DNA of 64,000 nt from NCBI GenBank assembly GCA_026391795.1, contig JAPLDI010000004.1:152068-216067 (forward strand), given 5' to 3'. How positions within the stretch are numbered: the stretch's first letter is position 1; the number at the start of each line of letters is the position of its first letter. Position numbers and translations under genes: made by a program. This stretch comes from Bacteroidota bacterium (lineage in GTDB: Bacteria > Bacteroidota > Bacteroidia > Bacteroidales > FEN-979). Shown piece by piece: positions 49,859-59,042 of this stretch. Below the pieces are notes generated by a model. It had not been told where the DNA came from and made no database searches. It saw only the letters and a program-made list of their open reading frames with translations.

Positions 49859-51544
49859 ATGACAGAAACCTTTTACAAAAAGTTTATCCGGGCAAACTAT
49901 CTCTTCGGCCTGGCAGTGATGATCATCTTTGTGCCCCACTCAAAGATCATGATCAGCCTTGCCCAGTTCTGGCTAGCTGGCACGTTTGTCATGGATCGTT
50001 ACAACACCCGCAGATGGCTCGGGTTTTTTCGGGAAAATCCACTTTGGAAGTGCATTACAGTGGCTTTACCGCTCAGCGTATATCTGTTGTTTGTCAGTAT
50101 CCTGAAAGGTCTCCGTGCTTTTGTGAAAAACCGTCCGGCTATGGTATTCAGCTCTATCCTGCTGATGCACCTCTTCGGGGTGATCTATACTTCAGACTTT
50201 GACTATGCACTGAAGGACATGCGGACAAAACTCCCTTTGTTCCTTCTTCCCCTGTTTATCGCCACTTCACCTTCCCTGAACCGCAGATACTTTTACGGGT
50301 ATATGCTGCTTTTTGCCGCGACAGTCCTGGTTCGCACGCTGATCAATTCATGGAACCTTTTCGGGGGACAGTATGTAGATATCCGCGACATTTCAAAGTC
50401 AATTTCACACATTCTTGTTGCCTTGAATATCAGTCTTGTCCTTTTCATACTCGGGTATTTTATTTTAAAAAGAAGAACATTTCCCGTCGGATTGAAGATG
50501 CTTTTCGGCGTTGTTTCAGCCTGGATGATTGTTTATCTCATTCTGTCGCGCTCTTCAACCGGCCTTATTATTTCCAGCCTGACCTTATTGACCCTGGTCA
50601 TCATTTTTTTGTTCCGGAGCAGGAAACTTTGGCTGAAGATCAGCCTTCTCACTTTTCTGCTGCTTTCAACAGCCTTTTCCGGATTCTATATTTTCGGGAT
50701 GGTAAAAGATTATTACAAGGTTAACCCGGTCGATTTTTCAAAACTTGAAAAGATGTCTCCACTCGGACATCCCTACCTTCACAGCCTTGTTGACAGGCAG
50801 ACTGAAAACGGGAATTACCTCTACATCTATATTCAGTTTGATGAGTTACGTGAAGCCTGGAGCAAGAGAAGTTCCATTCCTTTTGACGGACGGGATAAGC
50901 GGAACCAGTTGATACCAAATACCCTCGTCAGGTATCTCACATCCAAAGGCCTCCGGAAAGATGCCGGCGGGATGAGTCAGCTTTCCGACACAGAAATCAG
51001 GGAGATCGAAAAAGGAACCGCCAATGTGGTTTTTACCTGGAAATTCAGCATCCGCGGGCAGGTCTATGAGTTTTTATGGGGAATTGATGAATACCGGAAA
51101 TCGGGAGATCCGACAGGCTCCAGCCTGATGCAGCGGTTTGAATTCTGGAAGGCATCCGCGGGGATCATCAAAGACAACTGGCTGACCGGTGTCGGCACAG
51201 GCGACATGAATGAAGCCTTTCAGCAGCAGTATGACAAGATGAAGTCAAAGCTGGCTCCTGACCAGCGCTGGCGGTCGCACAACCAGTTTCTTTCCGTCTT
51301 TGTCGGCTTTGGGGTTCTCGGCCTGATCTGGTTCCTGTTCTCAATTTTGTATCCCCCCCTGGCACTGGGCAAATTCAGGGATTATTTCTTCCTCGTCTTT
51401 TTTATTATTGTCATGCTCTCCATGATTCCCGAAGACACCATCGAATCACAACTGGGAGTGACCTTCTTTGCTTTGTTTTATTCTTTATTCCTATTCGGGA
51501 AGAAGGAGGAAGATAAGATCCTGCGAAACAATCTAGTGGAATAA
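49859..51544 (+). CDS. O-antigen ligase/polymerase family membrane protein
   Basis: A 561-residue inner-membrane protein with about twelve helices. The Wzy_C region has the long periplasmic loop (about residues 285-430) and the signature GTGDMNEAFQQQYDKM with RSHNQFLSVFVGFGVLGL (about 450-480), which carries the conserved His. It joins or polymerises surface polysaccharide onto a lipid acceptor. It is the last gene of the glycan run, and its 3' end overlaps the convergent outer-membrane protein gene by 12 bases. Confidence 0.87.
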   Translation: MTETFYKKFIRANYLFGLAVMIIFVPHSKIMISLAQFWLAGTFVMDRYNTRRWLGFFRENPLWKCITVALPLSVYLLFVSILKGLRAFVKNRPAMVFSSILLMHLFGVIYTSDFDYALKDMRTKLPLFLLPLFIATSPSLNRRYFYGYMLLFAATVLVRTLINSWNLFGGQYVDIRDISKSISHILVALNISLVLFILGYFILKRRTFPVGLKMLFGVVSAWMIVYLILSRSSTGLIISSLTLLTLVIIFLFRSRKLWLKISLLTFLLLSTAFSGFYIFGMVKDYYKVNPVDFSKLEKMSPLGHPYLHSLVDRQTENGNYLYIYIQFDELREAWSKRSSIPFDGRDKRNQLIPNTLVRYLTSKGLRKDAGGMSQLSDTEIREIEKGTANVVFTWKFSIRGQVYEFLWGIDEYRKSGDPTGSSLMQRFEFWKASAGIIKDNWLTGVGTGDMNEAFQQQYDKMKSKLAPDQRWRSHNQFLSVFVGFGVLGLIWFLFSILYPPLALGKFRDYFFLVFFIIVMLSMIPEDTIESQLGVTFFALFYSLFLFGKKEEDKILRNNLVE

Positions 51545-52159
51545 AACACCGATTTTAAATCCTGCAAAATTATAAGGCACCGTGTAATCGGTGGTTGTAA
51601 AATGTGTTGTGGAATCGGCTGCAGTATAATAGTTCCGGTATGAAGATTTGATGGCCTGGTACCGGTAAAAAATTTCGTATTCAAATTGAAAGCGTTTTCC
51701 GATCTTCATCTTGTATCCAAATCCAAGATTGAACATCAATCCCCCGGTCCCTGAATTGTAATAGTAAGTACTGTCACGTTTGCCGAATGCCTGCCCCAGG
51801 TTAATATAGGCGAACGGGGTGTTGTCTTTTGGCGTGAAGTCATACCAGAGATGCGCAAACACGGGGTAAAACATTCCTTTCTGCCAGAACTCCGCACCCA
51901 GTCCAACCCCCAGTCCTGCCCTGCCCGAAATGATGATCCCATTAATGGTCTGAATGGAAACCGTGATCTGGTCATTTTTTATCGATTTCTGAATGCCATA
52001 ATAAATGTCAGTCTTGAATTTTCCCAACCCGATTCCGATCCCGGATTCTGTCTTGTTGAAAAACCGGAAAGCCGGCTTGGCAGCAGGATCCTGGCCGGAT
52101 AACCGGGTAACCAGCCCGGCGAGTATCAGGATGAAAAATAAACGGGAACAGATCTTCAT
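51533..52159 (-). CDS. Outer-membrane beta-barrel protein, unknown function
   Basis: A 208-residue exported protein with a signal peptide ending near LSGQ. The mature part alternates short strands with turns (GIGIGLGKFKTDIYYG, then GLGVGLGAEFW), has many aromatic residues, and ends in a strand AGFKIGVLFH. This is consistent with a small 8-strand porin-like barrel. I do not recognise a family. It is monocistronic and convergent with the ligase gene. Confidence 0.7.
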   Translation of the reverse strand: MKICSRLFFILILAGLVTRLSGQDPAAKPAFRFFNKTESGIGIGLGKFKTDIYYGIQKSIKNDQITVSIQTINGIIISGRAGLGVGLGAEFWQKGMFYPVFAHLWYDFTPKDNTPFAYINLGQAFGKRDSTYYYNSGTGGLMFNLGFGYKMKIGKRFQFEYEIFYRYQAIKSSYRNYYTAADSTTHFTTTDYTVPYNFAGFKIGVLFH

Positions 52160-52262
52160 GGCAATGATGGATAGGGTTTATGAAACGGGAAGATAAAAGT
52201 ACAAAATTTACACGCAAGGTAAATTTCTTTAAATTGCACCCGATTCCATCCGAAATAAACCT

Positions 52263-53213
52263 ATGACAAACACCACACCCATTCCTCCGGATAAATGGCT
52301 TATCATTGTCAATCCCAATGCAGGGGTTAAAAAAGGGGTCAAAGACTGGCCATTGATCTCAAAGCTCCTGAATTCAGCAGGCATCTCACACCTTTGTGTT
52401 CTGACCGAACACCGCGACCATGCCAATAAGCTCGTAGGCGAATTCATTTTTGAGGGATACCGCAATATTGCAGTAGTAGGCGGCGATGGAACCATGAATG
52501 AAGTTGTGAACGGGATATTTATGCAAAAACATATCCCTCCGGGTGAGATTACCCTGGGGATGATTCCTGTTGGAACCGGTAACGACTGGTGCAGGACCTT
52601 CGGGATTCCTTTTGATTACGGGGAAGCCATCCGGATCCTGCAAAAAGGGAAAACCTTTTTACAGGATGTCGGAGAGATAAGCTATTTCAAAAATCACGAC
52701 CTGATTCAGCGCTATTTTATCAACATTGCCGGAATGGGATATGATGCCCTGGTTGCAAAAAAGACCAACATTTCCAAGGAAAAAGGAAGAGGCGGACCGC
52801 TCACCTACCTCTATTTCGTCTTCGCCAGCCTTTTCCAGTATAAATTCATTGAAGCCGTGATCGAGGTTGACGACCAGCAGGTATTTAAAGGCGAGATGTT
52901 TTCAATGAATGTTGGAATCTGCAAATACAATGGGGGAGGTATGATGCAGGTTCCGGCAGCGGTTCCCGATGACGGGCTTTTCGATGTCACGCTGATCAAA
53001 AAAGCCCCGAAATGGATGGTGATACGCCATGCAAGCAAACTTTACGACGGCACCCTGGTAACGCTGCCGTTCATCAGCACGTTTCGCGGAAAGTCAATCA
53101 GGATACGATCGGTCGGGAAAATCTATCTTGAAGCCGACGGAGAATCACTGGGCCATTCACCGTTTGTGTATGAGATGCTGCAGCAGGGATTGAAGGTAGT
53201 CGTGGGAATTTGA
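52263..53213 (+). CDS. Diacylglycerol kinase-family lipid kinase (YegS/BmrU-like)
   Basis: A 316-residue kinase. The N-terminal DAGK catalytic domain has IIVNPNAGVKKG (about residues 14-25), VVGGDGTMNEVVNG (about 72-85) and IPVGTGNDWCRTFG (about 101-114). The C-terminal beta domain has NVGICKYNGGGM and the DGLFDVTLIKK motif. It phosphorylates a lipid such as diacylglycerol at the membrane. It is convergent with ispG, with a palindromic repeat in the 21-base gap. Confidence 0.93.
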   Translation: MTNTTPIPPDKWLIIVNPNAGVKKGVKDWPLISKLLNSAGISHLCVLTEHRDHANKLVGEFIFEGYRNIAVVGGDGTMNEVVNGIFMQKHIPPGEITLGMIPVGTGNDWCRTFGIPFDYGEAIRILQKGKTFLQDVGEISYFKNHDLIQRYFINIAGMGYDALVAKKTNISKEKGRGGPLTYLYFVFASLFQYKFIEAVIEVDDQQVFKGEMFSMNVGICKYNGGGMMQVPAAVPDDGLFDVTLIKKAPKWMVIRHASKLYDGTLVTLPFISTFRGKSIRIRSVGKIYLEADGESLGHSPFVYEMLQQGLKVVVGI

Positions 53214-53217
53214 AATT

Positions 53218-53246
53218 TCGTCACGCGTGACGCATTACGCATCACG
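53218..53246. repeat. Palindrome and ACGCAT/ACG word repeats at the ispG 3' end
   Basis: GTCACGCGTGAC (53220-53231) is a perfect 12-base palindrome. It runs into GCATTACGCATCACG, which repeats ACGCAT/ATCACG words and overlaps the last codons of ispG (stop at 53235-53237). The word style matches other spacers in this window. Confidence 0.5.
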
Positions 53247-54413
53247 ATTCTCTACCCAATCCCCGTTCTCTTTTATCAGCTTGATCAGCTCTTCCAGGGC
53301 ATCGGCTTCAGCAATGTTTTTCTTTATCACCTCCTGCCCCTTGTACAACATCACCTTTCCCTTGCCTGCGCCCACATAACCGTAATCTGCATCTGCCATT
53401 TCGCCGGGGCCATTGACAATACAACCCATCACGGCGATTTTTAAGCCCTTGAGATGACCGGTGCGGAGTTTTACTTTTTCAAGGACCTCCTGTATGTTAA
53501 ACAGGGTCCGGGCGCAGGTCGGGCAGGAGATGTATTCGGTTTTCGTGAAACGGACCCCGGCTGCCTGGAGGATTCCATAAGCCACCGGGATTTCATATTC
53601 GGGGTCTTCGGTAATGGATACCCGGATCGTATCCCCTATTCCGTCGGCAAGCAGGCTTCCGATCCCTATTGCCGATTTGAGGCGTCCATCTTCACCCGAA
53701 CCGGCTTCGGTGACACCGAGGTGGATGGGGAAATTCATCTGTTCAGACTTCATCCGTTCCACCAGCAGCCGGTTTGCTGCAATCATCACTTTGACATTGC
53801 TCGCCTTCATGCCAAGCACGATGTCGTGAAAGTTAAAGGCATTGCAGATACGGGCAAACTCAAGCGCCGATTCAACCATTCCTTCGGGAGTATCTCCATA
53901 ACGTTCCGTGATACGGTCAGAAAGAGAGCCATGGTTCGTTCCGATCCGGATGGCAGTGCCACGATCCTTGCAGATGCTGATCAACGGGGCAATCCGCTTT
54001 GCGATGTCATCAAGCTCCCGTTTGTAATTTGTATCCAGCATCCAGTATCCGGCATCCAGCTTCTTTTTCTTATCCACATAGTTTCCCGGATTGATCCTTA
54101 CCTTTTCAACAATCGTCGCTGCGATCTCGGCAATGTTCGGATTGAAATGAACATCTGCGATCAGGGGTGCTTTATACCCTCTTCTGCGAAGTTCGTCTTT
54201 GATGTTCTGCAGGTTTCTGGCCTCCTTGATTCCCGGAACGGCCATCCGCACATACTCACAACCTGCTTCGATCATCCTGATCGACTGCTGCACTGTAGCA
54301 GTGGTGTCAAGCGTATCCGTATTGGTCATTGACTGTACACGGATGGGGTAATTTCCGCCCAGGGGGACTATCCCGATATTTACGACACGTGTGGGAAAGC
54401 GGAGAGGAATCAT
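53235..54413 (-). CDS. ispG: (E)-4-hydroxy-3-methylbut-2-enyl-diphosphate synthase, short form
   Basis: A 392-residue iron-sulfur enzyme of the MEP isoprenoid pathway. The TIM-barrel half has IRVQSMTNTDTLDT (about 24-37), ADVHFNPNIA and HGSLSDRITERYGD. The C-terminal [4Fe-4S] domain has CPTCARTLFN and GCIVNGPGEMADADYGYVG. The C-terminal motifs resemble the Bacteroidota form, but the large central insert domain common in that form is absent (392 residues instead of about 600). The loop after the NYVDKKKK segment contains a repeat-derived stretch (54031-54060). Confidence 0.95.
   Translation of the reverse strand: MIPLRFPTRVVNIGIVPLGGNYPIRVQSMTNTDTLDTTATVQQSIRMIEAGCEYVRMAVPGIKEARNLQNIKDELRRRGYKAPLIADVHFNPNIAEIAATIVEKVRINPGNYVDKKKKLDAGYWMLDTNYKRELDDIAKRIAPLISICKDRGTAIRIGTNHGSLSDRITERYGDTPEGMVESALEFARICNAFNFHDIVLGMKASNVKVMIAANRLLVERMKSEQMNFPIHLGVTEAGSGEDGRLKSAIGIGSLLADGIGDTIRVSITEDPEYEIPVAYGILQAAGVRFTKTEYISCPTCARTLFNIQEVLEKVKLRTGHLKGLKIAVMGCIVNGPGEMADADYGYVGAGKGKVMLYKGQEVIKKNIAEADALEELIKLIKENGDWVENRDA
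54031..54060 (-). repeat. CATCCAG-type tandem words inside ispG
   Basis: The word (C/T)ATCC(A/G)G(C/T) recurs four times in 30 bases, as GTATCCAGCATCCAGTATCC followed by GGCATCCAGC. On the minus strand it encodes LDAGYWMLDT, a low-complexity stretch unlike the rest of ispG. It is in frame, so it does not break the gene. Confidence 0.6.
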
Positions 54414-54415
54414 AA

Positions 54416-54445
54416 AGATAAAGTTACAAAGTCACAAAGTGACAG
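54416..54445. repeat. ACAAAGT-type near-tandem repeat upstream of ispG
   Basis: AAGTTACAAAGTCACAAAG repeats the unit ACAAAGT with single-base changes at 54421-54443. It lies just 5' of the ispG start codon. Confidence 0.5.
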
Positions 54446-54486
54446 AGATTATATTTCATGTCAAAAGTACGATTCAAAACGATTCT

Positions 54487-55473
54487 TCAAAATTGATTTA
54501 CCTCTGGATTGCTTTCAATAAGTTCATTCCTGTGCTTTCTGTACTCGATGATGGGCTTATCCCCCATGACGAGACGTTCATCCATCCGTACTGCACTTTT
54601 TTTCGGCAACTGGGTTATAACGACACGTTTGTCCTGCCGTAAAATCACGATACTGGATAATTTGCCGATGTAATTGAAAAGTTCTCTCAGGACCGGGATC
54701 TTAAGCATTCTCTGATAGTACCGGATATAGATAATGGAGTTTTCTTCGTCAACCGGGACAAAGGCTGCAAATGCACGGATTTTATCAGAGATATAGTTTT
54801 GCCAGATGTTGGGAAAATGAAACTGAAGATGAAAAAGTTTTTCATAATCAACGATTTCATCCGGCTTCAAAGGAATTGTTTTACCGTCATCTTCCACGTT
54901 GTTGACATAAAAGGTGATCAGTTCCTTATCTCTTACCACAACCGGGCCGTTGACCAGGGTTTTATTGCCACGGCCGATCGTTGATTTATGCACAAAGGGT
55001 AGATGTACAACATCGAGCTGGTTTTCTATCGCCCTTGAATAATGGACACCCCAATGATCCTTAAAACTGGAATAGGAAAAATCTGCAAGTTCCCTGAAAA
55101 AGAAAGGTTCTTCTGTCGTTTTATCCTCATCACCCCACCATAGCCAGATCAAGCCATAAGCTTCGAATGTTTTATAGGATTTTACCTTCATGGTTTCCGG
55201 CGCAGGTTTGTTCTTTCCGTTAGCGGGAATCATCAGGACCTTTCCCGATTTGTCATAAATAAACCCATGAAACGGACATTCCAGTTTCCCGTTGATAATT
55301 TTACCGCAGGAAAGCGAAACCCCGCGATGACAGCACCTGTCGGCAATGCAGCATACCTTGTTATTTTCGTCGCGCCACAAAGCCAGGGGTTCACTGAAAC
55401 GTGTAATCCGGAGAGGCTTATTTTTTTTTAATTCTTTCGATTCAAGAACGACATACCATTGATTGGGAATCAT
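54487..55473 (-). CDS. Rieske-type ring-hydroxylating oxygenase alpha-like protein
   Basis: A 328-residue protein with an N-terminal Rieske domain (about 1-110). The cluster ligands are CCH (in DRCCHRGVS) and CPFH (in LECPFHGFIYD), a normal C-x-H...C-x2-H. The C-terminal catalytic domain has the mononuclear iron motif D-x2-H-x4-H in QLDVVHLPFVH (about 185). The start at 55473 (MIPNQWYVV) is chosen because the longer frame overlaps the photolyase. It resembles pheophorbide oxygenase or choline monooxygenase relatives. The substrate is unknown. Confidence 0.88.
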   Translation of the reverse strand: MIPNQWYVVLESKELKKNKPLRITRFSEPLALWRDENNKVCCIADRCCHRGVSLSCGKIINGKLECPFHGFIYDKSGKVLMIPANGKNKPAPETMKVKSYKTFEAYGLIWLWWGDEDKTTEEPFFFRELADFSYSSFKDHWGVHYSRAIENQLDVVHLPFVHKSTIGRGNKTLVNGPVVVRDKELITFYVNNVEDDGKTIPLKPDEIVDYEKLFHLQFHFPNIWQNYISDKIRAFAAFVPVDEENSIIYIRYYQRMLKIPVLRELFNYIGKLSSIVILRQDKRVVITQLPKKSAVRMDERLVMGDKPIIEYRKHRNELIESNPEVNQF

Positions 55474-55532
55474 ACTGAATATCTTTATGAATTTAAATCT
55501 GTTTCCGCTGGTCAGAACCTGCCAATGCACCG

Positions 55533-56903
55533 CTAAAGATACAACTCTTTTACTTTCCGGATGTACGCATTGACATCGAACTTCCTTCTGCAGCCAGCCT
55601 CGTTCATGTATCGGATCTTTCCGAAAACCATGCGTTCGCCCCATGCCCTGTCGTGCACCCCCCCGATGGCCCAGGCTATACCCGCGTATCCATTGGGGTC
55701 ACGTCCGTCGAGCGAATATTTATCATTCAGGAAGATGGTAATTGCAATGGCTTCCTCTGGCGAACGGGTCCATTCCAGTATTTTTTTTGCCCAGTACATT
55801 CGCATGTACCCATTCATCTTTCCGGTGTTCACCATTTCTTTCTGTGCTGAATTCCATAGTTCATCGTGGGTTTCGGCATTCTCAAACTGTCCGGTTTCAT
55901 AAAGAAACGGACGCCGGTCATCGCGGTGGTCATTCAGGGTTTTTCGGGCCCAGGGCGGGAAACCTTCAAAAGAATCATAATGCGGATTGTAGAAACAATA
56001 GTTATCGGAAAGCTCCCTGCGTATGATCAGTTCATCCAGGAAACTGTCTGCAACACCCTCTTCGTATTCCTTGCTGAAGACCATCTTTGAAAGCTTTTGT
56101 GCAGAGAGCTGACCCCAATGAAGGTAGGGGGATAACCCCGACTGGCCTTCTTTCACAGGATCATTGGCATCTGTTTTATACCGGACAAGCCGGTTGCTGA
56201 CGAACTCTTCCGCAGCTTTTTCAGCAGCGCCCTCACCGGCGATGATCCATGAATATCCGGGTGATCCGGCATGGAGGTTCCGGACTGAATCAAGGTCAAT
56301 TTCTCCAATAAATGGGCAGGTATCCATTGGAAAAGGGTGAATGATCAGATCAGGGAAGGAATCCATGTAATTATTCAGCAGACGGCTTATCTTTGGCCGG
56401 ATTGTATAGGCTCCGAACTCCTGTTTCGGTGATGCAGCCCGACAGGGAACAATGTTATGGGCATCGGTTTCAAACAGGGGGATCGTGATTTTTCGAAGAA
56501 GATCCTCCTTCCACCTCCTGGTAGTCCTCAACGGATTGAAATCGGTGACAAGAGCACCGGCATCGCAATGTTCAAGAAATCGCGGGATTGTTTCCGCCGG
56601 GTCACCTTTCATCAAACAAAACGGAACCTTATGGCGTTCCAGTCTCAGGCGAACCTCTGTCAGGCCTTCAAGCATGAACCGGGATTGCCCCGGCATGGCA
56701 AATGAATAATTCGGTAGAAGACAAAAGATGACGGCCAGGGGTTGTTTCAATTTCAGGGCGAGCTCCTGTGCATAAAGCAATGCCCAGTTGTCATTCACAC
56801 GCTGGTCCCGGCTCATCCAGTAGATCACCGGTCCCGGTTTAAGGGGGAGATCATTCAACTTTAACGTACGGGTCGGATTGATCATGGTGGTTGGGTATTT
56901 CAT
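55533..56903 (-). CDS. phr: Class II deoxyribodipyrimidine photolyase
   Basis: A 456-residue light-driven repair enzyme for cyclobutane pyrimidine dimers. The N-terminal antenna domain begins near VIYWMSRDQRVNDNWAL, and the segment SPKQEFGAYTIRPKISRLL is a class II signature. The FAD-binding region has GQSGLSPYLHWGQLSAQ, SDNYCFYN and IAWAIGGVHDRAW near the C-terminus. The start could be either of two nearby methionines (56903 or 56885). It shares a strand with the Rieske gene 59 bases downstream, but a functional link is not evident. Confidence 0.93.
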   Translation of the reverse strand: MKYPTTMINPTRTLKLNDLPLKPGPVIYWMSRDQRVNDNWALLYAQELALKLKQPLAVIFCLLPNYSFAMPGQSRFMLEGLTEVRLRLERHKVPFCLMKGDPAETIPRFLEHCDAGALVTDFNPLRTTRRWKEDLLRKITIPLFETDAHNIVPCRAASPKQEFGAYTIRPKISRLLNNYMDSFPDLIIHPFPMDTCPFIGEIDLDSVRNLHAGSPGYSWIIAGEGAAEKAAEEFVSNRLVRYKTDANDPVKEGQSGLSPYLHWGQLSAQKLSKMVFSKEYEEGVADSFLDELIIRRELSDNYCFYNPHYDSFEGFPPWARKTLNDHRDDRRPFLYETGQFENAETHDELWNSAQKEMVNTGKMNGYMRMYWAKKILEWTRSPEEAIAITIFLNDKYSLDGRDPNGYAGIAWAIGGVHDRAWGERMVFGKIRYMNEAGCRRKFDVNAYIRKVKELYL

Positions 56904-56927
56904 TACGCGATACGCGAAGGTCTTCGC
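56904..56927. repeat. TACGCGA tandem words and small palindrome
   Basis: TACGCGATACGCGA repeats a 7-base unit twice (56904-56917) and runs into GCGAAGGTCTTCGC, a 6-bp stem with a 2-base loop (56914-56927). It lies in the 39-base gap between tsaB and the photolyase gene. Confidence 0.45.
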
Positions 56928-56942
56928 CAGATCACCATTTCG

Positions 56943-57647
56943 CTATTTCAATCCTTTGACCCTTGGCTTTCCTGCCACGAAATCTTTCAGGTAATAAGGC
57001 TCAAAATAAGCAAGATCCGCAAAGTTATTCCGGATAAATTTTTCCTCGGATAAGGGGATCATAAACTCAGCGGAGGTTTGAAAATCTTCTGAAAAGATGG
57101 CATTGGGATGATTGTCAAGGATTTTTCTGCATTTTAATGCCCCGTCGCCTGCAAAGAGAATCCTGTTTTTTACAAGGTATTCCTGGAAAGAATTCTCATC
57201 TACAATCTCTGCCCTTATTTCCCTGACTTCTTTTCCTTTTTCATCAAATATCGCACAGTAAACTTCCATTCTTCTTGCATCGATCATGGGACAGAAAAGC
57301 AGTTGTGTTTCCGGAGCCGTCGAAACCGCGTGTGCCATTCCAAGCGCCATTGCCCGCAGGGTACTTATCCCGATCAGCGGCTTATCCAATGCATAACAGA
57401 GCCCTTTGGCAGATGCCACCCCGATCCTCAGCCCGGTGTACGATCCCGGACCTTCGCTGACCGCGACTGCGTCAAGGTCGCCCAGGGGAACCCCGGTTGT
57501 CCTGAAAACATCATCCATCAGGAGGGTAAGAACAGAAGAATGACTGTTCTTCACGGTTGATTCTCTCCGTTCCACCAATTTACCATCCCTTGCCAGTGCA
57601 ACAGAACAGACACCGGTAGCCGTTTCAATATTTAAGATCAGCGACAA
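56943..57647 (-). CDS. tsaB: tRNA threonylcarbamoyladenosine biosynthesis protein TsaB (TTG start)
   Basis: A 234-residue ASKHA-fold protein that partners TsaD in making t6A37 of tRNA. Motifs: LNIETATGVCSVAL (about 4-17) and VSEGPGSYTGLRIGVASAKGL (about 63-83). The start is TTG at 57645-57647, directly after the TAA of the adaptor gene (57648-57650), so translation is coupled. No other t6A gene lies in the window. A housekeeping gene in an efflux operon is notable but not rare. Confidence 0.95.
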   Translation of the reverse strand: MSLILNIETATGVCSVALARDGKLVERRESTVKNSHSSVLTLLMDDVFRTTGVPLGDLDAVAVSEGPGSYTGLRIGVASAKGLCYALDKPLIGISTLRAMALGMAHAVSTAPETQLLFCPMIDARRMEVYCAIFDEKGKEVREIRAEIVDENSFQEYLVKNRILFAGDGALKCRKILDNHPNAIFSEDFQTSAEFMIPLSEEKFIRNNFADLAYFEPYYLKDFVAGKPRVKGLK

Positions 57648-59024
57648 TTATTTCTCAGTAAACAGGTCTTTTTTGTCCACCTTCTTCACCTTATCCTTGT
57701 CCTTGAGGTTTTTTGAGATGGCAGAATACGGTCCGGTAATGATCTCCTGTCCTTCTTTCAGGCCGGTAAGGATCTGGATATAGGTGTTATCCTGGATTCC
57801 GGATTTGACATTAACTTTTTTGGCGGTTCCGTTATCGAGAACAAAAACACACTCCTGGATCTCGCCGGTCTTTTTCTTTGCGCTCACAATCTCCGTTTTT
57901 TCATCGCCATCTGTCTTTTCGGTCACCCCTTTTGCATTGTATTTATCCAGGGTATCCTGGGCAACCCGCGTGGTCACTGCTTGTATGGGGATCGACAATG
58001 CGTCTTTGGCCGTTTCGGTCTGGATCTCCACCGTGGTGGTCATCCCGGGACGAAAGGGTGAGTAGTCGGGACGCACCGGATCCAGAAGGTCTTTATAGGA
58101 AACTTTCAGGATATGGATCTTGACATTGAAGTTCGTGATCTGGTCAACGCTGGTGCCGGTTGAATTAGCTGAAGTGGCAATTTCAGTCACTACACCCTTG
58201 AATTTCCGGTTCAGGTAGGCATCGGCTTCAATAAGGGCAGTATCGCCGAGTTTTACACGAACAATATCATTTTCGTTCACCTCCACCTGGGCCTCCATTT
58301 CATTCAGGTTTGCAATCCGCATGATTTCTGTTCCACTTGAAAATTGGGAAGCCCCGGTAACACGTTCTCCTTTTTCCACGCTAAGTTTTGAAACGGTTCC
58401 GTCATTCGGGGCAAAGATGGCAGTCCGGGTCAGGTCTTCCTTCGCTCTTTTCAAACCTGCTTCCGAACTTTTTACCTGGAACCCGGAAGCCTTGATGTCT
58501 TGTTCTGAAGCTTCCACCTGAGCTTTTAACACTTCATACGATGATTTTGCCTGGTCAAATTCTGCTTGTGAAATCACGTTTTGTTTAAAAAGTTTTTGCT
58601 GACGCTCGAAGATCAGCTTTGCATTATCATACTGCGCCGATGTCTGTGCCAGCCGCGCCCGGGCATTGGCTTCATTTGCTTTTTGTGAATTCAGGGCAGC
58701 CGTACTCTGGTCAAAAGCAGAGATGTAAATTTCCGGGTCAATCTTGGCAAGCAGATCGCCTGCCTTTACCTGGTCGCCCTCTTTCACCATGAGCTCCACA
58801 ACTTCCCCGGAGATATATGGGCTGATCTTGATGTCCATTTCCGGCTGTATTTTGCCGTTGGCAGAAACTGTCTGGGTAATGGTTCTTTTGGTGACTTTTT
58901 CAGTGATCACCTTCACCCCTTCGTTTCTGTGATTCTTTACGACAATCACAACAATGATCAGAACAACAAGAAGTACAATTCCCGCAATGATACCAATCTT
59001 TTTTTTCGATTTTGTTAAAGCCAT
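57648..59024 (-). CDS. Periplasmic adaptor protein (RND/MacA type)
   Basis: A 458-residue membrane-fusion protein with an N-terminal membrane helix (about residues 8-28). A lipoyl/barrel-sandwich half (about 55-95), a long coiled-coil hairpin (about 100-200), a beta-barrel (about 240-310) and a C-terminal membrane-proximal domain follow. The mixed coil and lipoyl motifs (SPYISGEVVELMVKEGDQVKAGDLLAKID) are typical of HlyD/MacA/AcrA. It joins an inner-membrane pump to TolC. It is 18 bases downstream of the TolC gene; the pump gene is absent here. Confidence 0.92.
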   Translation of the reverse strand: MALTKSKKKIGIIAGIVLLVVLIIVVIVVKNHRNEGVKVITEKVTKRTITQTVSANGKIQPEMDIKISPYISGEVVELMVKEGDQVKAGDLLAKIDPEIYISAFDQSTAALNSQKANEANARARLAQTSAQYDNAKLIFERQQKLFKQNVISQAEFDQAKSSYEVLKAQVEASEQDIKASGFQVKSSEAGLKRAKEDLTRTAIFAPNDGTVSKLSVEKGERVTGASQFSSGTEIMRIANLNEMEAQVEVNENDIVRVKLGDTALIEADAYLNRKFKGVVTEIATSANSTGTSVDQITNFNVKIHILKVSYKDLLDPVRPDYSPFRPGMTTTVEIQTETAKDALSIPIQAVTTRVAQDTLDKYNAKGVTEKTDGDEKTEIVSAKKKTGEIQECVFVLDNGTAKKVNVKSGIQDNTYIQILTGLKEGQEIITGPYSAISKNLKDKDKVKKVDKKDLFTEK

Positions 59025-59042
59025 GGAGAAAGTTGAGTTAAA

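Noticed and set aside
54487-55644. Long version of the Rieske protein starting at 55644
   Set aside because: It would overlap the photolyase gene by over 100 bases, and the added residues do not resemble the family; the start at 55473 gives the normal N-terminus.
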